A DNA stretch of 64,000 bases from CAMTUW01 sp947085035 (GCA_947085035.1 CAMTUW010000015.1:62001-126000); one strand, 5' to 3'; numbered from the stretch's first letter, positions 43,796 through 53,274 are shown. Numbers and translations: made by a program. Notes: generated from the letters alone by a model not told the origin.

Positions 43796-44266
43796 CTACC
43801 AGCGGTAGTGCGAGAACGCCCGGTTCGACTCTGCCATCTTGAATAGATCTTCGCGCTTCTTGACCGACGAACCGGTTCCGCTGGAGGCATCCATGATCTC
43901 GCCTGCGAGCCTCTCGGTCATCGTCTTCTCGCGACGCTTGCGCGAGAAGCCCACGATCCAACGGATCGCGAGAGTTGTGGAGCGACGAGCGTTGACCTCG
44001 ACCGGCACCTGGTAGGTGGCGCCACCGACACGCTTCGGACGAACCTCCAGCGTGGGGCGGACGTTGTCCATCGCCTTCTTGAATACCGACAAAGGATCCT
44101 GTCCCGTCTTGACCTCGATCATGTCGAACGCACCGTAGATGATGCGCTCGGCCGTCGACTTCTTGCCGTCAAGCAGCACCTTGTTGATGAGCTGCGTGAC
44201 GAGACGGTTGTTGTACAAGGCATCTGGCGCTACTTCGCGCCGGACAGCTGCTGCACGCCTGGGCAT
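43796..44266 (-). CDS. rpsG: 30S ribosomal protein S7
   Basis: 156-residue S7, which nucleates head assembly and lines the E site. It starts MPRRAAAVRREVAPDALYNN and has LVTQLINKVLLDGKKSTAER, the beta-hairpin VGGATYQVPVEVNARRSTTL and the end AESNRAFSHYRW. It follows rpsL by 61 bases. Confidence 0.97.
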   Translation of the reverse strand: MPRRAAAVRREVAPDALYNNRLVTQLINKVLLDGKKSTAERIIYGAFDMIEVKTGQDPLSVFKKAMDNVRPTLEVRPKRVGGATYQVPVEVNARRSTTLAIRWIVGFSRKRREKTMTERLAGEIMDASSGTGSSVKKREDLFKMAESNRAFSHYRW

Positions 44267-44327
44267 GAGTCCTCGTCCCTCTCGAACGGGCCGGCTACGC
44301 TTCCGCGCGACCGACTTGAGCGTCTAC

Positions 44328-44699
44328 TTACTTGGGCTTCTTCGCACCGTAACGCGAGCGGGCCTGGCTACGGTTGTTCACCGGCGCGCAGTCAAGAGCG
44401 GCACGGATGACTTTGTAACGCACACCCGGGAGGTCCTTCACTCGGCCGCCTCGAACCAGCACGATGGAGTGCTCCTGGAGGTTGTGACCGATACCGGGGA
44501 TGTAGGCCGTGATCTCGATCTGGTTGGTCAGGCGAACACGGCAGACCTTCCGAAGTGCCGAGTTCGGCTTCTTCGGAGTGGTGGTGTAGACGCGGGTACA
44601 CACGCCGCGCTTCTGTGGGTTGCCCTTCAGGGCGGGGGTCTTGCTCTTGTCGACCGCCTGCTTGCGGCCCTTGCGGACCAGCTGGTTGATAGTAGGCAA
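44328..44699 (-). CDS. rpsL: 30S ribosomal protein S12
   Basis: 123-residue S12 of the decoding centre. Lys43 (TTTPKKPNSALRKVCRVRL) and the second streptomycin site (GGRVKDLPGVRYKVIRAALD, about Lys88) are the sensitive-type residues, and the Asp of the methylthiolation motif is present. It opens the str operon behind a strong promoter at 44783-44812. Confidence 0.97.
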   Translation of the reverse strand: MPTINQLVRKGRKQAVDKSKTPALKGNPQKRGVCTRVYTTTPKKPNSALRKVCRVRLTNQIEITAYIPGIGHNLQEHSIVLVRGGRVKDLPGVRYKVIRAALDCAPVNNRSQARSRYGAKKPK

Positions 44700-44782
44700 C
44701 GCTTCAGCTCCTTCTCATCGAATCACTCGCCCGCCCGGACACCATCACACTCACGGCCCCGGGCGTAGAGTCGCAAGGGCGT

Positions 44783-44812
44783 ACTCTAGCAAGGTTCCCC
44801 GTACGCTGTCAA
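44783..44812 (-). promoter_or_regulatory. Sigma-A promoter of the str / ribosomal superoperon
   Basis: TTGACA (44807-44812, perfect) and TAGAGT (44783-44788) are 18 bases apart on the minus strand, 84 bases before rpsL. The same hexamers and spacing occur before rpmG. No comparably good promoter is seen until rplM, so this may drive much of the 18-kb ribosomal run. Confidence 0.82.
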
Positions 44813-44865
44813 ACACCACGCACCCGGGCGTATCTACAATCGCACGCACGCTTGCGGCGAGAATA

Positions 44866-44904
44866 CCCCGGTGCCCTGCAGATCATCTCTGCAGGGCACC
44901 GGGG
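44866..44904 (-). terminator. Terminator hairpin after rpoC
   Basis: A perfect 16-pair stem (CCCCGGTGCCCTGCAG with its complement) and seven-base loop begin 13 bases past the rpoC stop. The following bases on the minus strand are TATTCTCGC, so the U-tract is poor; the stem is very stable. It separates rpoBC from the str promoter. Confidence 0.8.
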
Positions 44905-44917
44905 GCTTATCCTGCGA

Positions 44918-47900
44918 TCAGGCCATCACTTTGAGTCCGTGCGCCAAAAGCCCTGCACACACTTCATCCACTGCCTTCTGACCGATCCCCGGCAACATGA
45001 GCAGATCATCCTCTGTCTTGCCGAGCAGATCAGCGACACTGGTCACACCAGCTTCTGCGAACTTGTTGACCCACCGCGTTGACACACCGATCTCGGCAAG
45101 GTTCATGCCTTCGATGGACTCGGGGGCGGCAAGTTCAGCAGGTGAGAAATCCGCTGCCGGGATGATCAGGGGCATGTCCTCGCCAGCGTCCTCGGAACCG
45201 CCGGCGTTCGGGTCGAACGTCATACCCGTGAACGCCGCGATGTCGATGTCACCCGCGTCTTCCAGCTCGAAATCGCCGAATCCGTCAAAGTCCATCTCGC
45301 CAAGCCCGGATGAGACCGGAATCTCGGGAAGCAGCGCCTCGATGGCTTTGAGCTCCTCAGGTGCCCATTCGGGCATCTTGCCGTCACTGCTCACGCTCTG
45401 CGCGATGCTCTGGCCCTTGTATGTCAGATTCACGTTGCGATAACGCTTCATCCCTGTCGCCGCCGGAATGAGCTTACCGATGATGACGTTCTCTTTCAGG
45501 CCGAGCAGTTCGTCTTCCTTGCCAGTGATCGCCGCGTCAGTGAGCACGCGTGTCGTCTCCTGGAAGGAGGCGGCTGACAGGAACGAGTCAGTGGCCAGCG
45601 ATGCCTTCGTGATACCGAGCAAGACGGGATGCCCGTTCGCAGGCTCGCCACCGGAAGTGACGGATGCGTCGTTGGTCTTTGCGAATCGGAACCGGTCGAC
45701 GAAAGCACCCGGGAGGAAATCAGTATCACCCGGATCGGTGATGCTCACCTTGCGAAGCATCTGGCGAGCGATCACCTCGATATGCTTGTCGTTGATGTCG
45801 ACACCCTGGCTCTTGTAGACGTCCTGAACCTGGTCGACGATGTAGCGCAGCGTATCGTTGGGACCCTTCAGGTGCAGGAGGTCGTGGGGGTTGACCGACC
45901 CGCGGGTGAGCTGCTGGCCGAGCTCGACGTGGGCACCATCCACGACACCGTGCAGCAGCTGAAGCCTGCGCGATACGGTGTAGACCACGTCTTCGACATC
46001 CGGATCATCGTTGCTGATGGTGAGCGTGCGCGTCTTGTCGGCGTCCTCGATTGAGAGCTCGCCTGTCATCTCCGCGAGAACCGCAAGACCCTTGGGCTTG
46101 CGTGCCTCGAAGAGCTCGGTGACACGCGGTAGACCGTGCGTGATGTCCTCGCCTGCGACTCCACCGGTGTGGAACGTGCGCATGGTGAGCTGCGTACCGG
46201 GCTCACCGATGGACTGTGCGGCGATGATACCCACAGCCATTCCGATGTCCACGGGACGGCTTGTCGTGAGATCCCATCCGTAGCACGCCTGACAGATGCC
46301 GTGCTTCGCATGACAGGTGGTCACCGTACGAACAACGATCTCGTCCACGCCGGCGGCAACCAGGTTCTCGGTATCCGCATCGCTCGCGATGTAGTACCCG
46401 GCCTCACGAAGAATCTCTCCGGTCTCAGCACTCACCACAGGCTCGAGCAGACAGCGACCCACGAGGTTGTGATCGACCCCGTCTTCGGCGGTGAGCAACT
46501 TGAAGGCGACGCCCTCGTCTGTGTTGCAGTCGCTTTCGCGGACGATGACGTCTTGCGCAACGTCGACCAAACGCCGAGTCAGGTAGCCGGAGTCAGCGGT
46601 ACGCAGCGCAGTGTCGGCCAAGCCCTTTCTGGCTCCGTGCGTGGAGAGGAAGTACTCGAGAACCGTGAGTCCCTCGCGGAAGTTCGCCTTGATCGGCCGG
46701 TCGATGATCTCGCCCTTCGGGTTCGCCATGAGCCCTCGCATGCCCGCCAGCTGGCGGATCTGCTTGAGGTTCCCTCGAGCACCCGAGTTGGCCATCATGA
46801 AGATGGGGTTGAAGCGGTCGAACGCAGCCGCCATGGCCTCACCGACCTCATCCGTCGTTCGCGTCCAGATGTCGACGACCTGGTGGTGTCTCTCTTCGTT
46901 CGTGATGAGACCGCGATCGTACTGACGCTCGATGAGGGCCACGCTCACATCCGCACGCGCGAGGATCTCGCCCTTGCTGTCCGGGATCACCGCATCGAAG
47001 ACAGATACCGTGAGACCGGCACGAGTCGCGTAATGGAAGCCGAGACGCTTGATCTCGTCGAGAATCTGGCCCATCTGGGTAGTCGAGTAGCGGTTCGAGC
47101 AGTCCTGGACGATCCCGCTGATACCCTTCTTGTCAACCACGTGGTTGATGTAGGGGTAGTCGGCCGGCAACGAGCGGTTGAACGTGATGCGCCCAACGGT
47201 GGTCTCGATCCGCTCGCCGATCTTGCGCTCGCGCCGCAAGACCTGTCCGTCCTCGACGTACTCTTCGAGGCGGTCTGAGTGGAGGCGCACATGGACTTTG
47301 GCCTGAAGGTCGAGGTCCATACGAGTGTCGTAGGAAAGCATCGCCTCGTTCTCACTCATGAAGAAGCGGCCCTCGCCGGGCGTCCCCTCACGTGCAGCGG
47401 TGAGGTAGTAAAGGCCGATGACCATGTCCTGCGTCGGCGTTGTGAGCGGGCGGCCATGGGCGGGCGACTTGATGTTGTTGGTCGACAGCATCAGCGTACG
47501 CGCCTCAGCCTGGGCCTCGGGGGACAGCGGCAGGTGTACTGCCATCTGGTCACCGTCGAAGTCAGCGTTGAACGCGGTACAGACGAGCGGATGGATGCGA
47601 ATCGCCTTGCCCTCGACAAGAATCGGCTCAAAGGCCTGGATGCCGAGTCGGTGGAGGGTGGGGGCCCGGTTCAGCAACACGGGGTGATCGGTGATGACCT
47701 CTTCGAGGACGTCCCACACGACACCCTTGCCGCGATCGACAAGTCGCTTGGCCGCCTTGATGTTCTGGGCGTGGTCGAGGTCCACGAGCCGCTTCATCAC
47801 GAAGGGCTTGAAGAGCTCGAGCGCCATGGCCTTCGGAAGGCCGCACTGATGGAGCTTGAGCTCCGGACCGACCACGATGACGGAGCGGCCCGAGTAGTCG

Positions 47901-49207
47901 ACGCGCTTTCCGAGAAGGTTCTGACGGAAGCGGCCCTGCTTACCCTTGAGCATGTCGCTCAATGACTTCAGCGGACGATTGCCGGGGCCCGTGACGGGGC
48001 GGCCGCGACGACCGTTGTCGAACAAGGCGTCGACGGCTTCTTGGAGCATGCGCTTCTCGTTGTTGACGATGATCTCAGGGGCGCCGAGGTCGAGCAGGCG
48101 CTTGAGACGATTGTTGCGGTTGATGACGCGCCGGTACAGGTCGTTGAGATCGCTCGTTGCGAAACGACCCCCGTCCAGCTGCACCATCGGGCGCAGGTCC
48201 GGCGGAATCACCGGAACAGCGTCAAGAATCATCCACTCGGGACGGTTCTGGCTCCGGTTGAGCGAGTCCACGACCTTCAGTCGCTTGATCGCCTTCGCTC
48301 GCTTCTGGCCCTTGCCGTCGCGAATCAGCGTGCGAAGCTCTTCGGCCAGCTCATCGAGGTTGAGCTGCGCGAGGAGATCCTTGACCGCCTCGGCACCCAT
48401 GCCACCACGGAAATAGGTTCCGTAGCGGATCCGCATCTCGCGGTAGAGCGTCTCGTCATTGATGAGCGACTTGACTGAGAGCTTGCAGAACGCATCAAAC
48501 GCCTCTTGGTAGAGTGAGCGACGATCCGCGTACTCCTCCTCGATGTCTTTGAGGTCGCGTTCTGCTCCCTTGTTGATCTTCTTGACACGCTCGGTGGCCG
48601 AGGTTTCGTCGTCGACCTCGTCGCCCTCTTCGGGCTCGGCCTCGCCCTTCGCCACGGCGATCAGCCTGTCGCGCTCGCCTTCGATCTCGGTGAGCTCTTC
48701 ACGCATCTCGGCATCGAGCTGATCGATGTCGGCGGTGAGCTCATCACGAAGAAGGTCGAGGTCCGCCTCGCGGTCCTCCGCGTTGACGTTGGTGATGATC
48801 GAAGAGGCGAAGTAAAGAACCTTCTCGAGGTCCTTCGGTGCGATATCGAGCAGGTAGCCCATGCGAGACGGCACACCCTTGAAGTACCAGATGTGACTCA
48901 CCGGAGCGGCGAGCTCGATGTGGCCCATGCGCTCGCGACGCACCTTCGCTCGCGTCACCTCCACGCCACAGCGCTCGCAGACGATGCCCTTGAAGCGCAC
49001 CCGCTTGTACTTGCCGCAGTGGCACTCCCAGTCTTTCGTGGGACCGAAGATCTTCTCGCAGAACAGACCGTCCTTCTCGGGCTTGAGAGTTCGGTAGTTG
49101 ATCGTCTCGGGCTTCTTCACTTCACCACGTGACCACTGGCGGATCTGCTCTGACGAGGCCAGGCCTATCCGCAGTCGGTCGAAGTTGTTGACATCGACGT
49201 CAAGCAC
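44918..49207 (-). CDS. rpoC: RNA polymerase subunit beta-prime with an unusual C-terminal domain
   Basis: 1429-residue largest subunit. The N-terminal zinc site is C62, C64, C77, C80. A charged coiled-coil insertion at about 143-235 is the actinobacterial lineage insert. The active-site loop NADFDGDQMAVH carries the three magnesium aspartates, and the second zinc site includes CHAKHGICQACYGW. After the normal end of the core (about 1310) come an acidic linker and a 57-residue domain (AEIGVSTRWVNKFAEAG, DLLGKTEDDLLMLPGIG, QKAVDEVCAGLL) that resembles the HhH domain of RpoA. It follows rpoB by three bases. Confidence 0.96.
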   Translation of the reverse strand: MLDVDVNNFDRLRIGLASSEQIRQWSRGEVKKPETINYRTLKPEKDGLFCEKIFGPTKDWECHCGKYKRVRFKGIVCERCGVEVTRAKVRRERMGHIELAAPVSHIWYFKGVPSRMGYLLDIAPKDLEKVLYFASSIITNVNAEDREADLDLLRDELTADIDQLDAEMREELTEIEGERDRLIAVAKGEAEPEEGDEVDDETSATERVKKINKGAERDLKDIEEEYADRRSLYQEAFDAFCKLSVKSLINDETLYREMRIRYGTYFRGGMGAEAVKDLLAQLNLDELAEELRTLIRDGKGQKRAKAIKRLKVVDSLNRSQNRPEWMILDAVPVIPPDLRPMVQLDGGRFATSDLNDLYRRVINRNNRLKRLLDLGAPEIIVNNEKRMLQEAVDALFDNGRRGRPVTGPGNRPLKSLSDMLKGKQGRFRQNLLGKRVDYSGRSVIVVGPELKLHQCGLPKAMALELFKPFVMKRLVDLDHAQNIKAAKRLVDRGKGVVWDVLEEVITDHPVLLNRAPTLHRLGIQAFEPILVEGKAIRIHPLVCTAFNADFDGDQMAVHLPLSPEAQAEARTLMLSTNNIKSPAHGRPLTTPTQDMVIGLYYLTAAREGTPGEGRFFMSENEAMLSYDTRMDLDLQAKVHVRLHSDRLEEYVEDGQVLRRERKIGERIETTVGRITFNRSLPADYPYINHVVDKKGISGIVQDCSNRYSTTQMGQILDEIKRLGFHYATRAGLTVSVFDAVIPDSKGEILARADVSVALIERQYDRGLITNEERHHQVVDIWTRTTDEVGEAMAAAFDRFNPIFMMANSGARGNLKQIRQLAGMRGLMANPKGEIIDRPIKANFREGLTVLEYFLSTHGARKGLADTALRTADSGYLTRRLVDVAQDVIVRESDCNTDEGVAFKLLTAEDGVDHNLVGRCLLEPVVSAETGEILREAGYYIASDADTENLVAAGVDEIVVRTVTTCHAKHGICQACYGWDLTTSRPVDIGMAVGIIAAQSIGEPGTQLTMRTFHTGGVAGEDITHGLPRVTELFEARKPKGLAVLAEMTGELSIEDADKTRTLTISNDDPDVEDVVYTVSRRLQLLHGVVDGAHVELGQQLTRGSVNPHDLLHLKGPNDTLRYIVDQVQDVYKSQGVDINDKHIEVIARQMLRKVSITDPGDTDFLPGAFVDRFRFAKTNDASVTSGGEPANGHPVLLGITKASLATDSFLSAASFQETTRVLTDAAITGKEDELLGLKENVIIGKLIPAATGMKRYRNVNLTYKGQSIAQSVSSDGKMPEWAPEELKAIEALLPEIPVSSGLGEMDFDGFGDFELEDAGDIDIAAFTGMTFDPNAGGSEDAGEDMPLIIPAADFSPAELAAPESIEGMNLAEIGVSTRWVNKFAEAGVTSVADLLGKTEDDLLMLPGIGQKAVDEVCAGLLAHGLKVMA

Positions 49208-49210
49208 GCC

Positions 49211-52200
49211 TTACTCCTCCTCAACGGCAGACTCGCCGGTATCGGTAGCACTGTCCAGGGTCGAGATGTCGGCTTCAATCATCTCTTCAAGCGCGTCGAC
49301 CGAGTCGAATCCGATACCCAGTCCCTGGGTACCACCAAGATCGAGCCCGATCTCCTCAGCGGTCTTGAAGATGTCCTCTTCGTCCATCTTGAGTTCGATG
49401 TGCTCGCCCTCCTCGCCCATGATCTCGACATCGAGACACAGCGACTGCATCTCTTTGACGAGAACCTTGAACGACTCGGGGATACCGGACTCGGGGATGT
49501 TCTCGCCCTTGACGATGGCCTCGTAGGCCTTGACACGACCGAGAATGTCATCGGACTTGATCGTGAGTATCTCCTGAAGGACGTAGGCGGCACCATACGC
49601 GTACAGCGCCCACACCTCCATCTCGCCGAAACGCTGCCCGCCGAACTGGGCCTTACCGCCCAACGGCTGCTGGGTGATGAGAGAGTAGGGCCCTGTTGAA
49701 CGTGCGTGAATCTTGTCGTCCACGAGGTGGAGCAGCTTCAGGATGTAGATCTGCCCCACCGTGACGGGCTCCCTGAACGGCTCACCGGTACGCCCGTCGA
49801 AAAGGCGCGCCTTACCTTGCGATGAAAGGGTGGGAACCATCTCTTCGATTCCCTTGGCACCGTAGCGGCGAGCGCTCTTCAGGCCGAGGTTGCGGTTGGC
49901 AGCCTCGATCACCTCCGAGATCTCCTCCTCACGAGCACCGTCAAAGACAGGAGTGGCAACATGAATCGGACCTTCGACCGGCTCCTTGGCCTTCTTGTCG
50001 TCGCTCCATCCGACACTGGCGGCCCAACCCAGGTGCGTCTCGAGCAACTGCCCGATGTTCATACGTGAGGGCACGCCGAGCGGATTCAAGATGATATCGA
50101 CGGGCTTGCCGTCGGCCAGGAAAGGCATGTCTTCAATCGGCAGGATCTTGGCGATGACGCCCTTGTTGCCGTGACGACCGGCGAGCTTGTCGCCCTCTTG
50201 GATCTTGCGCTTCTGTGCGACGTATACCCGCACGAGCACGTTGACACCGGGCGGCAGGTCGTCGCCGTCATCCCTGCTGAACCTACGGACATCGATGACG
50301 CGGCCAGTCTCACCGTGGGGAACCTTGAGCGACGTATCCCTCACTTCGCGCGCCTTCTCGCCGAAGATCGCGCGCAGGAGCCGCTCTTCAGCGGTGAGCT
50401 CCGTCTCGCCCTTGGGGGTCACCTTGCCCACCAGAACGTCACCGGGGAACACCTCGGCTCCGACCCGGATGATGCCGGCCTCGTCGAGGTTGGACAGCAC
50501 ATCCTCGCCCACGTTGGGCATCTCGCGCGTGATCTCCTCGGGGCCGAGCTTGGTGTCGCGCGCCTCGACTTCGTATTCCTCGATGTGAATCGAGGTCAAC
50601 ATGTCGTCGCGCACAACGCGCTCGGAAAGGATGATCGCGTCTTCGTAGTTGTAGCCTTCCCACGGCATGAAAGCGACCATGAGGTTCTGTCCCAGCGCAA
50701 GCTCGCCGATCTCGGTCGATGGACCGTCAGCGAGGACCTGCCCGATCTCGACGACCTCGCCCTCGAGCACAAGCGGGCGATGGTTGATGCACGTGCCCTG
50801 GTTGGAGCGCTGGAACTTCGGCAGCCGGTATTCGTCGATGGAGCCGTCGTCGGTTGCCCGTACAACGATTCTTTGGCTGTCGACCAATTCGACCTTGCCA
50901 GAACGCCGAGCGGTGATGATCTCGCCGGTGTCCTTGGCGGCACGATGCTCCAGCCCGGTGCCCACCAGCGGTGCCGAAGCGCGCAACAAGGGGACAGCCT
51001 GACGCTGCATGTTCGAACCCATGAGGGCACGGTTCGCGTCATCATGCTCGAGGAACGGGATGAGCGCAGTCGCCACAGAAACGATCTGACGGGCGCTGAC
51101 GTCCATGTAGTCAACCCTCATCGGCTCGACATCGGCCGGCTCTCCACCCTTGAGGAGGCAAAGCACCGTTTCGCCGGTGTACTTGCGCGTCTTGGGGTCA
51201 AACGGCTCAGCCGCCTGTGCGATGATGAACTTCTCCTCCTCATCGGCGGTGAGGTAGTCGATCTCGTCGGTGACTTTGCCCTTGACGACCTTGCGATACG
51301 GCGTCTCGATGAAGCCATACGGATTGATGCGCGCGAAGGTCGCCAAAGAACCGATGAGACCGATGTTCGGGCCTTCCGGCGTCTCGATCGGGCACATCCT
51401 GCCGTAGTGACTGGGGTGCACGTCTCGAACCTCGAAGCCCGCACGCTCACGAGACAGACCGCCGGGCCCGAGGGCCGAAAGGCGACGCTTGTGCGTGAGC
51501 CCTGCAACGGGGTTAGTCTGGTCCATGAACTGCGAGAGCTGCGAGGAGCCGAAGAACTCCTTGATACTTGCGACGATCGGGCGAATGTTGATCAGCGACT
51601 GCGGAGTGATCTCGTCGCGATCCTGAGTGGTCATGCGCTCGCGCACAACGCGCTCCATGCGCGCGAGACCGATGCGGAACTGGTTCTGGATCAGCTCGCC
51701 GACACTGCGGATACGTCGGTTACCGAAGTGGTCGATGTCATCGATCTCGAAGCCCTCGGTACCCTCCCAGAGCTTGACGAGATACTGAATCGCCACCTTG
51801 ATGTCTTCGGCGGTAAGCGTCGACTGCTCCTCAGGAAGGCTCAGTCCGAGCTTCTTGTTCACCTTGTAGCGACCGACCTTGGCGAGGTCGTAGCGCTGTG
51901 GGTTGAAGAAGAGGCCGTCGAGCAACGCCCGAGCAGACTCGACGGTGGGCGGCTCGCCCGGACGAAGGCGCTTGTAGATCTCGATGAGGGCCTCTTCGCG
52001 GCTCTCGGTGAAGTCCCGGTCCAGGGTGTTGCGAATCGCCTCCGAGTCTCCGAACAGCTCGAGGATCTCCTCGCGCGTCTCGGCGATACCCAGAGCCTTC
52101 ACCAGCACCGTGACCGGCTGCTTGCGCTTGCGGTCCACGCGAACACTGACGATATCTCGACGATCGGTCTCGAGTTCCAGCCACGCACCGCGGGCCGGGA

Positions 52201-52699
52201 TCACCTTGGCGGTGTAGTTGACCTTATCGATCGTCTTGTCCGACTCCTCGGCAAAGTACACACCGGGCGAACGAACGAGCTGGGAGACGACGACGCGCTC
52301 CGTGCCGTTGATGACGAAGGTGCCGCGGTCGGTCATGAGCGGGAAATCGCCCATGAACACCATCGACTCCTTCATCTCGCCCGTTTCCTTGTTGATGAAA
52401 CGGACATCGACGAACAGAGGCGCCTGATAGGACATGTCCTTCTCTTTGCACTCCTCTACGGAGTACTTGGGTTCGCCGAACTCGTGATCACCGAACTCCA
52501 CGGCGAGCATGTCTGTGAAGTCCTCGATCGGCGAGATGTCCTTGAATGTGTCGCGTAGACCCTCTTTGAGAAACCAGTCGAACGAGTCGGTCTGAAGCGC
52601 AATGAGATTTGGTACGTCGAGGACTTCAACGTTCTTGGCGAAGCTTCGACGGACGCGCCGGTCGGCGCTGAGAACAAGGGAACCTTCTCCGCGGGACAC
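49211..52699 (-). CDS. rpoB: RNA polymerase subunit beta
   Basis: 1162-residue second-largest subunit. The rifampicin pocket (FFGSSQLSQFMDQTNPVAG, LTHKRRLSALGPGGLSRERA) has sensitive-type residues at the D, H and S positions most often mutated. Other markers are GYNYEDAIILSERVV and the C-terminal GGKAQFGGQRFGEMEVWALY. The GTG start (52697-52699) follows GAGGAGG. It lacks the large enterobacterial insertions. Two overlapping promoter candidates lie just upstream. Confidence 0.97.
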   Translation of the reverse strand: MSRGEGSLVLSADRRVRRSFAKNVEVLDVPNLIALQTDSFDWFLKEGLRDTFKDISPIEDFTDMLAVEFGDHEFGEPKYSVEECKEKDMSYQAPLFVDVRFINKETGEMKESMVFMGDFPLMTDRGTFVINGTERVVVSQLVRSPGVYFAEESDKTIDKVNYTAKVIPARGAWLELETDRRDIVSVRVDRKRKQPVTVLVKALGIAETREEILELFGDSEAIRNTLDRDFTESREEALIEIYKRLRPGEPPTVESARALLDGLFFNPQRYDLAKVGRYKVNKKLGLSLPEEQSTLTAEDIKVAIQYLVKLWEGTEGFEIDDIDHFGNRRIRSVGELIQNQFRIGLARMERVVRERMTTQDRDEITPQSLINIRPIVASIKEFFGSSQLSQFMDQTNPVAGLTHKRRLSALGPGGLSRERAGFEVRDVHPSHYGRMCPIETPEGPNIGLIGSLATFARINPYGFIETPYRKVVKGKVTDEIDYLTADEEEKFIIAQAAEPFDPKTRKYTGETVLCLLKGGEPADVEPMRVDYMDVSARQIVSVATALIPFLEHDDANRALMGSNMQRQAVPLLRASAPLVGTGLEHRAAKDTGEIITARRSGKVELVDSQRIVVRATDDGSIDEYRLPKFQRSNQGTCINHRPLVLEGEVVEIGQVLADGPSTEIGELALGQNLMVAFMPWEGYNYEDAIILSERVVRDDMLTSIHIEEYEVEARDTKLGPEEITREMPNVGEDVLSNLDEAGIIRVGAEVFPGDVLVGKVTPKGETELTAEERLLRAIFGEKAREVRDTSLKVPHGETGRVIDVRRFSRDDGDDLPPGVNVLVRVYVAQKRKIQEGDKLAGRHGNKGVIAKILPIEDMPFLADGKPVDIILNPLGVPSRMNIGQLLETHLGWAASVGWSDDKKAKEPVEGPIHVATPVFDGAREEEISEVIEAANRNLGLKSARRYGAKGIEEMVPTLSSQGKARLFDGRTGEPFREPVTVGQIYILKLLHLVDDKIHARSTGPYSLITQQPLGGKAQFGGQRFGEMEVWALYAYGAAYVLQEILTIKSDDILGRVKAYEAIVKGENIPESGIPESFKVLVKEMQSLCLDVEIMGEEGEHIELKMDEEDIFKTAEEIGLDLGGTQGLGIGFDSVDALEEMIEADISTLDSATDTGESAVEEE

Positions 52700-52733
52700 C
52701 AGGCGATTCCTCCTCGAGAATAGGGAGCGGCCG

Positions 52734-52763
52734 ACAATAGTCGCAAAGTAGTAGGCTAGTCAA
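52734..52763 (-). promoter_or_regulatory. Promoter candidate P1 of rpoBC
   Basis: TTGACT (52758-52763), 18 bases, TATTGT (52734-52739) on the minus strand, 35 bases before the rpoB GTG. Confidence 0.55.
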
Positions 52764-52781
52764 CACTGAGCCGTACGTCAA
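52753..52781 (-). promoter_or_regulatory. Promoter candidate P2 of rpoBC
   Basis: TTGACG (52776-52781), 17 bases, TAGCCT (52753-52758) on the minus strand. It overlaps P1; together they would add rpoBC transcription to read-through from rplJL. Confidence 0.45.
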
Positions 52782-52822
52782 TAGCTACTTCATGAAAATC
52801 TCTATTGAGTGAGACGCGGAAA

Positions 52823-52846
52823 GCCGGGGCCCTCGTGAGCCCCGGC
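52823..52846 (-). terminator. rplL-rpoB intercistronic attenuator hairpin
   Basis: GCCGGGGC and GCCCCGGC form an eight-pair stem over an eight-base loop, followed on the minus strand by TTTCCGCGTCT. It is placed where other bacteria have a partial terminator lowering rpoBC relative to rplJL. It is 51 bases past the rplL stop. Confidence 0.65.
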
Positions 52847-52896
52847 CATTGCGCTCAGTTCCGCCGCGAACTCGGGCGCGAACGTGCTGAAGCAGT

Positions 52897-53274
52897 CTAC
52901 TTGACGCTGACAGCTGCACCAGCGGTTTCCAGCTTGCCCTTGGCCTCCTCGGCCCTGTCCTTCGCAACACCATCAAGTACGGACTTCGGAGCGCCCTCGA
53001 CAAGATCCTTGGCCTCCTTCAGACCGAGGCTGGTGAGCTCACGGACGACCTTGATGACCGCGATCTTGTTGTCACCGTAACCTTCGAGAACGACGTCGAA
53101 GGCAGTCTGCTCCTCCTCCTCGGCAGCGTCTGCTGCGGCGGGAGCGGCCGCGAAGGCCATGGGAGCTGCGGCGGACACGCCGAAGATCTCCTCAAGCTCC
53201 TTGACCAGCTCGGACAGTTCGAGTGCAGGCATTTCCTTGATAGCTTCGATGATCTCTTCCTTGCTGACAGCCAT
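52897..53274 (-). CDS. rplL: 50S ribosomal protein L7/L12
   Basis: 125-residue stalk protein that recruits translational GTPases. The N-terminal dimerisation domain (MAVSKEEIIEAIKEMPALEL), an alanine-rich hinge (AAPMAFAAAPAAADAAEEEE) and the C-terminal domain (VVLEGYGDNKIAVIKVVREL, EAKDLVEGAPKSVL) are all clear. It forms dimers on L10, encoded just upstream. Confidence 0.97.
   Translation of the reverse strand: MAVSKEEIIEAIKEMPALELSELVKELEEIFGVSAAAPMAFAAAPAAADAAEEEEQTAFDVVLEGYGDNKIAVIKVVRELTSLGLKEAKDLVEGAPKSVLDGVAKDRAEEAKGKLETAGAAVSVK

Noticed and set aside
51460..51560. Rifampicin-resistance change in rpoB
   Set aside because: The pocket residues read as the sensitive type (FMDQ, THKRRLSALG), so no resistance is inferred. 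The rpsL lysines are also sensitive type.
50171..52558. Plus-strand open frame of 795 codons
   Set aside because: It is antisense to rpoB. Composition (Leu/Asp/Arg/His-rich) is typical of a mirror frame, and rpoB is unambiguous.
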